Below, piece by piece: positions 22,033 to 29,238 of a stretch of DNA of 64,000 nt. Under the pieces are notes generated by a model. The model was not told the origin of the DNA. It did no database searches and saw only the letters and a program-made list of their open reading frames with translations. Source of the DNA: Streptomyces xinghaiensis S187 (GTDB taxonomy: Bacteria; Actinomycetota; Actinomycetes; Streptomycetales; Streptomycetaceae). Position 1 is the first letter of the stretch. The number at the start of each line of letters is the position of its first letter. The stretch spans positions 4,432,501 through 4,496,500 of the forward strand of contig NZ_CP023202.1 of NCBI RefSeq assembly GCF_000220705.2, in the 5' to 3' direction. A program made the position numbers and the translations under genes.

Positions 22033-22539
22033 ATGCGCGTCTACGTCCCCACCACCCTGCCCGGACTCGCCGAGGCCCGGCGGGCGGGCGAACTGGGCCC
22101 CGCCCCGCTGGACGCCTACGCCGTCACGCCCGCGCTGCGCGAGTGGTACGTCTCCGAGGACGTCGAGGAGCTCGAGTACGCGGCGCTGAGCCGGGCCGCG
22201 CAGGCTTCGCTGAGGCTGCTCGCCATCGACCCCGGGGCGCCCCGCCGCAGGCTCGTGGTGGCCGTGGACGTCCCCGACGGCCTCGTCACCGCGGACCCGG
22301 ACCGGGCCCTGGACCCCGCGGCCGTGGGCGAGGTGCGGATCCGGGCGGCCGTACCGCTGACGAAGGCGGCGGCCGTCCACATCGACGCGGAGGACGCCGA
22401 GCCGGACGTGGCGGCGGCCGCCGCCGCCCTGGGCGCGGCCGACCGGGGGGACGAGGACGCGCGGTTCACGGTGGACGGCGCCGAGGACCACGAACTGCTC
22501 TGGTACGCCACCCAGGAGATCGAGCACCTGCTGGACTGA
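22033..22539 (+). CDS. DUF6912 family protein
   Basis: The 168-residue soluble protein begins MRVYVPTTLPGLAEARRAGE and ends ELLWYATQEIEHLLD. The sequence is typical of a small actinobacterial family of unknown function that is usually found close to secA and Rv3235. The middle part is a beta-rich RRLVVAVDVPDG segment followed by an Ala-rich helix (AAAAAALGAA). ATG 22033 has AGGAG about 11 nt upstream; the frame is open from 21904 but without homology. A HAD phosphatase gene follows 105 bp later on the same strand. No catalytic motif can be seen. Confidence 0.82.
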   Translation: MRVYVPTTLPGLAEARRAGELGPAPLDAYAVTPALREWYVSEDVEELEYAALSRAAQASLRLLAIDPGAPRRRLVVAVDVPDGLVTADPDRALDPAAVGEVRIRAAVPLTKAAAVHIDAEDAEPDVAAAAAALGAADRGDEDARFTVDGAEDHELLWYATQEIEHLLD

Positions 22540-22644
22540 CGGGCCCGGTCGGACGGTTGGCCGGTTGGCCGGAAACCCCCTGGTCCGGGGCCGTTTCCGG
22601 TGCCCGGCCGCCGCGTTGTCGGTGCCCGCCGCTACCGTCGGGGC

Positions 22645-23307
22645 ATGGGACAGCGGACGGCCCACATCGTGTGGGACTGGAACGGCACTCTCTTCCACGA
22701 CATCGAGGCCGTGATCGAGGCGACGAACGCCTCGTTCGCGGAGTTCGGCCTGGAACCGATCACCCTGGAGCGGTACCGGGAGCTGTACTGCGTGCCCGTG
22801 CCCCGCTTCTACGAGCGGCTGATGGGGCGGATGCCCACCGACAGCGAGTGGGAGAGGATGGACGCGGTCTTCCACCGGCACTACTGGGCCCGCGCGGAGA
22901 GCGCCGGGCTGACCCCCGGTGCCAAGGAGCTGCTGAACCGCCGCCGGGCCGGCGGGCACACCCAGTCGCTGTGCTCCCTCGCCCCGCACGAGCACCTGGT
23001 GCCGATCGTGCGGAACCACGGCATCGAGGAGCACTTCACCCGGGTGGACGGCCGCCGGGGCCCCTCCCATGTGGGCAAGGCCGAGCAGATGGTGAGCCAT
23101 CTCACGTCGCTGGGCGCGATACCGGCCGACCGTGTCGTGGTGATCGGTGACGCGCTGGACGACGCCGTGGCGGCCCGCCACATCGGGGCGCGGGCCGTGC
23201 TCTACACCGGTGGATCGCACAGCCGGGGCAGTCTGGAGCAGGCCGGGGTGCCGGTCGTGGACACCCTCGACGAGGCGGTGGAGGCGGCCGAGGCCCTGGT
23301 CGGCTGA
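22645..23307 (+). CDS. HAD family phosphatase (phosphoglycolate phosphatase-like)
   Basis: The 220-residue protein shows all HAD motifs. Motif I is VWDWNGTLFHD (nucleophile Asp11, with Asn in place of the more usual Asp at +2), motif II is near QSLCSLAPHE, motif III is the conserved Lys of HVGKAEQM, and motif IV is VVIGDALDDAVAA. A helical cap insertion of about 70 residues follows motif I, as in the phosphoglycolate phosphatase/beta-phosphoglucomutase subfamily. The D-x-N change in motif I is unusual: the second Asp normally acts as general acid, so phosphatase activity may be altered or the protein may be a divergent member. Substrate unknown. ATG 22645 is chosen because it starts 10 residues before motif I, as in the family. 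Confidence 0.82.
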   Translation: MGQRTAHIVWDWNGTLFHDIEAVIEATNASFAEFGLEPITLERYRELYCVPVPRFYERLMGRMPTDSEWERMDAVFHRHYWARAESAGLTPGAKELLNRRRAGGHTQSLCSLAPHEHLVPIVRNHGIEEHFTRVDGRRGPSHVGKAEQMVSHLTSLGAIPADRVVVIGDALDDAVAARHIGARAVLYTGGSHSRGSLEQAGVPVVDTLDEAVEAAEALVG

Positions 23308-23914
23308 GCGGGCCGGGAGCGCGCCGGCGCCGTCCCGGCCTGCCGCCGGTGCGGGTGAACCCCCTGAACGGGCGTACGGATCGCACGGGTTGGGCCGGTG
23401 CTTTCCCGTGCGCCCGCGTGCGCCGGGGTGGGCGTCCCGCCGGCCTCGGCGCTGCCCGCGGTGTGCGCCGTCCAACCCACCGGCCGGGGTCGGGCGGCCG
23501 TCCCGAATGCCCCCGGTGCCCCCCGCTGTCACTGTCCACAACGTCAAATTTCGCCCCGGTCTTCTGAATAATCGGCTGATGACCCAGCCCGTGTGCGGAG
23601 CGATAGCCTGGGGCCGTGATCTGCGCGATATCCCGCGGGGGCAGCGCCGCCCCTTCGTCCGGCCGTCGCCATCGGGGCCCGAACCCGTGGCGCGGGCCGG
23701 CGGCGGTACCGCGCCCCCCGGTGCGCCGCGGCGATGCCCGCGGCGCCGGATCGCGGCAGCGGCCCCAGCGGCCGACCATGGCCGGTAACGGACCGGTCCT
23801 CTCTCATCCCGGCATCAGGCCGGACGCGACGCGATCCTCCGTGTTCCCCGCGTCGCGGCACACCGTCACCCTCACCCACGTCACGCAACGGCGCGCGACA
23901 GGAGCCTGAACGAC
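23308..23914 (+). other. Intergenic region before the NAD-glutamate dehydrogenase gene (607 bp)
   Basis: No supported gene was found. The stretch includes a comparatively AT-rich patch near 23535-23590 (CAAATTTCG and GAATAATCGG), which is a reasonable place for a promoter, but I could not pick matching -35 and -10 boxes. Short open frames here show no family resemblance or ribosome-binding sites. Confidence 0.4.
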
Positions 23915-26900
23915 ATGCAGAACAAGCTGGACGAAGCCAAGGCCGAGCTGCTCGCCCGAGCAGCCCGGGTCGCCGAGAAGAGCCCGGCCGGAGGCGGACA
24001 GCCGGCCGGTTTCCACCGCGACGGAATCCTCGACGAGGAGGCCCTCCGCGCCTACCTCCAGCGCTACTACCGGCACACCGCGGCGGAGGACCTGGTCGAC
24101 CGCGACCCGGTCGACGTCCTCGGCGCGGCCCTCTCCCACCTCCGGCTCGCCGAGAACCGCCCGCAGGGCAAGGCGAACGTCCGGGTGTACACCCCCACCG
24201 TCGAGGAGAACGGCTGGACGTGCAGCCACTCCGTGGTGGAGGTGGTCACGGACGACATGCCCTTCCTGGTCGACTCCGTCACCAACGAGCTGTCCCGCCA
24301 GGGCCGCGGCATCCACGTCGTCGTTCACCCGCTGGTGCCCGTCCGCCGCGACGTCACCGGCACGCTGATCGAGGTCCTCGACCCGGGCCGGGCGCCCGGT
24401 GAGCGCACGCTCGACGCGCTCTCCGAGTCCTGGATCCACGTCGAGATCGACCGCGAGACCGACCGCGCGGATCTCAAGCAGATCACCGCGGATCTGCGCC
24501 GGGTCCTCTCCGACGTCCGGGAGACCGTCGAGGACTGGGAGAAGATGCACGGCGCCGCGCTGCGCCTCGCCGACGACCTCCACACCGAGCCGATCTCCGA
24601 GGACGTGCCCGCGCAGGACGTCGAGGAGGCCCGGGAACTGCTCCGCTGGCTGGCCGCCGACCACTTCACCTTCCTCGGCTACCGCGAGTACGAGCTGACG
24701 TCCGTGCCCGGCGAGAGCGGCGGCGAGGAGGACGCGCTGCGCGCGGTCCCGGGCACCGGGCTCGGCATCCTCCGCTCCGACCCGAACCACCGGCGCGACA
24801 GCGAGGGCCGGCCGGTCTCGTCCTCGTTCAGCCGGCTGCCGGCCGACGCCCGGGCCAAGGCCCGCGAGCACCGGCTGCTGGTGCTGACCAAGGCGAACAG
24901 CCGGGCCACCGTGCACCGCCCCTCCTACCTCGACTACATCGGGGTCAAGAAGTTCGACAGCCACGGCAACGTCATCGGTGAGCGCCGCTTCCTCGGCCTC
25001 TTCTCCTCCGCCGCGTACACCGAGTCGGTCACCCGCGTGCCGGTCGTCCGCCGCAAGGTGGCCGAGGTGCTCTCCGGCGCGGGCGTCGACGCCGACAGCC
25101 ACGACGGGCGCGACCTGCTGCAGATCCTGGAGACCTACCCGCGGGACGAACTGTTCCAGACCCCGGTCGGCCAGCTCCGCTCCATCGCCACCAGCGTGCT
25201 CTACCTCCAGGAGCGCCGCCGGCTCCGCCTCTACCTGCGCCAGGAGGAGTACGGCCGCTACTACTCGGCCCTGGTCTACCTGCCGCGGGACCGCTTCAAC
25301 ACCACCGTCCGGCTGCGGCTGATCGACATCCTCAAGGAGGAACTGGGCGGCACCAGCGTCGACTTCACCGCCTGGAACACAGAATCGATTCTCTCCCGGC
25401 TGCACTTCGTCATCCGGGTCCCGCAGGGCACGGAGCTCCCCGACCTGACGGATGCCGACGCCGAGCGGATCGAGGCACGCCTCGCCGAGGCCGCCCGCTC
25501 CTGGACCGACGGCTTCTCCGAGGCACTCCACGCCGAGCTCGGCGAGGAGTACGCCGCCGAGCTCGCCCGGCGCTACGGTGACGCCTTCCCCGAGGGCTAC
25601 AAGGCCGACCACTCGCCGCGCAGCGCCGTCTCCGACCTCCAGCACCTGGAGAAGCTCACCCCGGGTGAGCGGGACTTCGCGCTCAGCCTGTACGAGCCGG
25701 TGGGCGCCGCCCCGGGCGAACGCCGTTTCAAGATCTACCGCACCGGTGAGCAGGTCTCGCTGTCCGCGGTGCTGCCCGTGCTCCAGCGGCTGGGCGTCGA
25801 GGTCGTCGACGAACGCCCGTACGAGCTGCGCTGCGCCGACCGCACCACCGCCTGGATCTACGACTTCGGGCTGCGGATGCCGAAGACCGACGGCGACTAC
25901 CTCGGCGACGACGCCCGCGACCGCTTCCAGGAGGCGTTCGCCGCCGTCTGGAAGGGCGAGGCCGAGAACGACGGCTTCAACGCGCTGGTGCTGAGCGCCG
26001 GACTGACCTGGCGGCAGGCCATGGTGCTGCGCGCCTACGCGAAGTACCTGCGGCAGGCGGGCTCGACGTTCAGCCAGGAGTACATGGAGGACACCCTCCG
26101 CCACAATGTCCACACCACCCGGCTGCTCGTCAGCCTGTTCGAGGCCCGGATGGCCCCGGAACGGCAGCGGGCCGGCCGCGAGCTCACCGACGGGCTGCTG
26201 GAGGAACTCGAGGGCGCCCTCGACCAGGTGGCGAGCCTGGACGAGGACCGCATCCTGCGCTCCTTCCTCACCGTCATCAACGCCACGTTGCGCACCAACC
26301 ACTTCCAGCATGCGGATGGTGGAAGCGGCAAGGGGGGCCAGCATGCGGATGGTGGAAGCGGCAAGGGGGGCCGGCATGCGGAGGGTGGAAGCGGCAAGGG
26401 GGGCCGGCATGCGGAGGGTGGACGCGGCGAGCGGGATGCGGACACCGGACGCCGCTGGCACGGCTACGTCTCCTTCAAGCTCGACCCGCAGGCCATCCCC
26501 GATCTGCCGGCGCCCCGCCCCGCGTACGAGATCTGGGTCTACTCGCCCCGCGTCGAGGGCGTCCACCTCCGCTTCGGCAAGGTGGCCCGCGGCGGGCTGC
26601 GCTGGTCCGACCGGCGCGAGGACTTCCGGACCGAGATCCTCGGCCTGGTCAAGGCGCAGATGGTGAAGAACACCGTCATCGTGCCGGTCGGCGCCAAGGG
26701 CGGCTTCGTCGGCAAGCGGCTTCCGGACCCGGCCGTGGACCGCGACGCCTGGCTGGCCGAGGGCATCGCCTGCTACAAGACCTTCATCTCCGGTCTGCTC
26801 GACATCACCGACAACCTCGTCGGCGGCGAGGTGGTCCACCCCGAGGACGTCGTCCGGCACGACGGGGACGACACCTACCTTGTCGTCGCGGCCGACAAGG

Positions 26901-29017
26901 GCACCGCGTCGTTCTCCGACATCGCCAACGAGGTCGCCACCGCCTACGGCTTCTGGCTCGGCGACGCCTTCGCCTCCGGCGGCTCCGCGGGCTACGACCA
27001 CAAGGGCATGGGCATCACCGCCCGCGGCGCGTGGGAGTCCGTCAAGCGGCACTTCCGCGAGCTGGGCCACGACACCCAGACGGAGGACTTCACGGTCGTC
27101 GGCGTCGGCGACATGTCCGGGGACGTCTTCGGCAACGGCATGCTGCTCAGCGAGCACATCCGCCTCGTCGCGGCCTTCGACCACCGGCACATCTTCCTCG
27201 ACCCGGACCCGGACGCCGCCGTCTCCTACGCCGAGCGACGCCGCCTCTTCGAACTGCCGCGCAGCTCCTGGGCGGACTACGACGCCTCCCTGCTCTCGCC
27301 CGGCGGCGGGATCCACCCGCGCTCCGCGAAGTCCGTCCCCGTGAACGCGCACATCCGGGAGGCGCTCGGGATCGAGGCGGGGATCACCAAGATGACCCCG
27401 GCCGAGCTGATGAAGGCCATCCTCAGCGCACCCGTCGACCTGCTGTGGAACGGCGGCATCGGCACGTACGTCAAGGCGGCCTCGGAGAGCAACGCGGACG
27501 TCGGCGACAAGGCCAATGACGCCATCCGCGTCGACGGCAGGGACGTGCGCGCCAAGGTGATCGGCGAGGGGGGCAACCTCGGCGCGACCCAGCTCGGCCG
27601 GATCGAGTTCGCCGTCCACGGCGGCCCGGACCGCACCGGCGGACACGTCAACACCGACGCGATCGACAACAGCGCCGGGGTGGACACCTCCGACCACGAG
27701 GTGAACATCAAGATCCTGCTCAACGCGGTCGTCGCCAACGGCGACATGACCGTCAAGCAGCGCAACAAGCTGCTCGCCGAGATGACCGACGAGGTCGGCG
27801 CCCTGGTCCTGCGCAACAACTACGCGCAGAACGTCGCGCTCGCCAACGCCGTGACCCAGGCGTCCAGCCTGCTCCACGCCCACCAGCGCGCCATCCGCCG
27901 GCTGGAACGCACCGGCGACCTGGACCGGGCGCTGGAGTTCCTGCCCGCCGACCGGCAGATCAAGGAGCGGCTGGCGAACGGCCGCGGCCTCACCCAGCCG
28001 GAACTGGCTGTGCTGCTCGCCTATGACAAGATCACCGCGGCCGAGGAGCTGATCGGCACCGATCTCCCGGACGACCCGTACCTCCAGCGGCTGCTGCACG
28101 CCTACTTCCCGCAGGCACTGCGCGAGCGGTTCCCCGAGCAGATCGACGGGCACGCGCTGCGCCGCGAGATCGTGACCACCGTGCTGGTCAACGACACGGT
28201 CAACAGCGCCGGCACCACCTTTCTGCACCGGATGCGGGAGGAGACCGGAGCCTCGACGGCGGAGGTCGTCCGGGCGCAGACCTCGGCCCGCGCGATCTTC
28301 GGCCTGAGTTCCGTATGGGACGCGGTGGAGGCGCTGGACAACCGTGTCCCGGCGGTCGTCCAGACCCGGATCCGGCTGCACTCGCGGCGGCTGGTGGAGC
28401 GCGGCACCCGCTGGCTGCTCAACAACCGCCCGCAGCCGCTGGAGATCGCCGAGACGATCGACTTCTTCGGCGAGCGGGTGGAGGCCGTCTGGTCCCAGCT
28501 CCCCAAGCTGCTGAGGGGCGCGGACCTGGAGTGGTACCAGGCCAACCTGGACGACCTGACCGCCGCGGGCGTACCGGGCGAGCTGGCCGCGCGGGTGGCG
28601 GGCTTCTCGTCGGCGTTCCCGACGCTCGACATCGTGGCGATCGCGGACCGCAACGACAAGACGCCGCTGGATGTCGCCGAGGTGTACTACGACCTCGCGG
28701 ACCGGCTGCGGATCAGCCGGCTGATGGACCGGATCATCGAACTGCCGCGCTCCGACCGGTGGCAGTCGATGGCCCGCGCCGCCATCCGCGAGGACCTCTT
28801 CGCGGCGCACGCGGCGCTCACGGCCGATGTGCTCGCGGCCGGCAACGGCACCTCGACGCCCGAACAGCGTTTCGACGCCTGGCAGCGGAAGAACAGCGCG
28901 ATCCTGGCCCGCGCCCGGGCCACGCTCGACGAGATCCACGGCTCGGACGCGTTCGATCTGGCCAATCTCTCCGTGGCGATGCGCACCATGCGCACCTTGC
29001 TGCGCGCACACCGCTGA
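23915..29017 (+). CDS. NAD-specific glutamate dehydrogenase, large type
   Basis: The enzyme deaminates glutamate to 2-oxoglutarate using NAD and was first characterised in Streptomyces (the 180-kDa class). At 1,700 residues it is slightly longer than usual. An N-terminal regulatory region (with THSVVEVVTDDMPFLVDSV-type sequence) is followed by the catalytic domain from about residue 850 (FGKVARGGLRWSDRREDFR, VKNTVIVPVGAKGGFVGKRL, GVGDMSGDVFGNGMLLS, NGGIGTYVKA) and a helical C-terminal domain. ATG 23915 has AGGAG 10 nt upstream. Residues 798-841, just before the catalytic domain, are an insertion built from four 11-residue repeats (HADGGSGKGG-like). No gene on the minus strand is supported, despite a long open frame. 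Confidence 0.95.
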   Translation: MQNKLDEAKAELLARAARVAEKSPAGGGQPAGFHRDGILDEEALRAYLQRYYRHTAAEDLVDRDPVDVLGAALSHLRLAENRPQGKANVRVYTPTVEENGWTCSHSVVEVVTDDMPFLVDSVTNELSRQGRGIHVVVHPLVPVRRDVTGTLIEVLDPGRAPGERTLDALSESWIHVEIDRETDRADLKQITADLRRVLSDVRETVEDWEKMHGAALRLADDLHTEPISEDVPAQDVEEARELLRWLAADHFTFLGYREYELTSVPGESGGEEDALRAVPGTGLGILRSDPNHRRDSEGRPVSSSFSRLPADARAKAREHRLLVLTKANSRATVHRPSYLDYIGVKKFDSHGNVIGERRFLGLFSSAAYTESVTRVPVVRRKVAEVLSGAGVDADSHDGRDLLQILETYPRDELFQTPVGQLRSIATSVLYLQERRRLRLYLRQEEYGRYYSALVYLPRDRFNTTVRLRLIDILKEELGGTSVDFTAWNTESILSRLHFVIRVPQGTELPDLTDADAERIEARLAEAARSWTDGFSEALHAELGEEYAAELARRYGDAFPEGYKADHSPRSAVSDLQHLEKLTPGERDFALSLYEPVGAAPGERRFKIYRTGEQVSLSAVLPVLQRLGVEVVDERPYELRCADRTTAWIYDFGLRMPKTDGDYLGDDARDRFQEAFAAVWKGEAENDGFNALVLSAGLTWRQAMVLRAYAKYLRQAGSTFSQEYMEDTLRHNVHTTRLLVSLFEARMAPERQRAGRELTDGLLEELEGALDQVASLDEDRILRSFLTVINATLRTNHFQHADGGSGKGGQHADGGSGKGGRHAEGGSGKGGRHAEGGRGERDADTGRRWHGYVSFKLDPQAIPDLPAPRPAYEIWVYSPRVEGVHLRFGKVARGGLRWSDRREDFRTEILGLVKAQMVKNTVIVPVGAKGGFVGKRLPDPAVDRDAWLAEGIACYKTFISGLLDITDNLVGGEVVHPEDVVRHDGDDTYLVVAADKGTASFSDIANEVATAYGFWLGDAFASGGSAGYDHKGMGITARGAWESVKRHFRELGHDTQTEDFTVVGVGDMSGDVFGNGMLLSEHIRLVAAFDHRHIFLDPDPDAAVSYAERRRLFELPRSSWADYDASLLSPGGGIHPRSAKSVPVNAHIREALGIEAGITKMTPAELMKAILSAPVDLLWNGGIGTYVKAASESNADVGDKANDAIRVDGRDVRAKVIGEGGNLGATQLGRIEFAVHGGPDRTGGHVNTDAIDNSAGVDTSDHEVNIKILLNAVVANGDMTVKQRNKLLAEMTDEVGALVLRNNYAQNVALANAVTQASSLLHAHQRAIRRLERTGDLDRALEFLPADRQIKERLANGRGLTQPELAVLLAYDKITAAEELIGTDLPDDPYLQRLLHAYFPQALRERFPEQIDGHALRREIVTTVLVNDTVNSAGTTFLHRMREETGASTAEVVRAQTSARAIFGLSSVWDAVEALDNRVPAVVQTRIRLHSRRLVERGTRWLLNNRPQPLEIAETIDFFGERVEAVWSQLPKLLRGADLEWYQANLDDLTAAGVPGELAARVAGFSSAFPTLDIVAIADRNDKTPLDVAEVYYDLADRLRISRLMDRIIELPRSDRWQSMARAAIREDLFAAHAALTADVLAAGNGTSTPEQRFDAWQRKNSAILARARATLDEIHGSDAFDLANLSVAMRTMRTLLRAHR
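26306..26437 (+). repeat. Four tandem 33-bp repeats inside the glutamate dehydrogenase gene
   Basis: Units begin at 26306, 26339, 26372 and 26405. The first two are identical, the third differs by a few bases and the fourth is degenerate in its second half. The length is a multiple of three, so the frame is kept and a flexible Gly/Ser/His/Lys linker (QHADGGSGKGG-like) is encoded between the regulatory and catalytic parts. Confidence 0.9.
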
Positions 29018-29050
29018 CGGGGGCGTCGCGGACGGGGCCCGGCTCCGCAC

Positions 29051-29088
29051 CGCGGGGGCGGTCCGGCTCGGGCCGGGCCGCCCCCGCG
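29051..29088. terminator. Hairpin after the glutamate dehydrogenase gene
   Basis: An 11-bp GC stem (CGCGGGGGCGG paired with CCGCCCCCGCG) encloses a 16-nt segment that can itself pair (CCGG/CCGG). It lies 33 bp after the stop codon. There is no T-run. Confidence 0.55.
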
Positions 29089-29238
29089 CGGCGTTTCCGG
29101 GGGCCGTGCGGGCCCGTGCGGCCCGGTGCTGGGGCCGCCGTGCCCGTTCCGTCCCCGCGCGGATCTGCCCGCGTCTCCGTACGATGGGACGGCGGATGAT
29201 CCCGTTCTGTCCGTGTCCGGCCCGTCCGGAAGGCAGGG

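Noticed and set aside
26306..26437. CRISPR-like array
   Set aside because: The 33-bp units are head to tail without spacers and in frame with the coding sequence, so this is a protein-coding repeat, not a CRISPR array.
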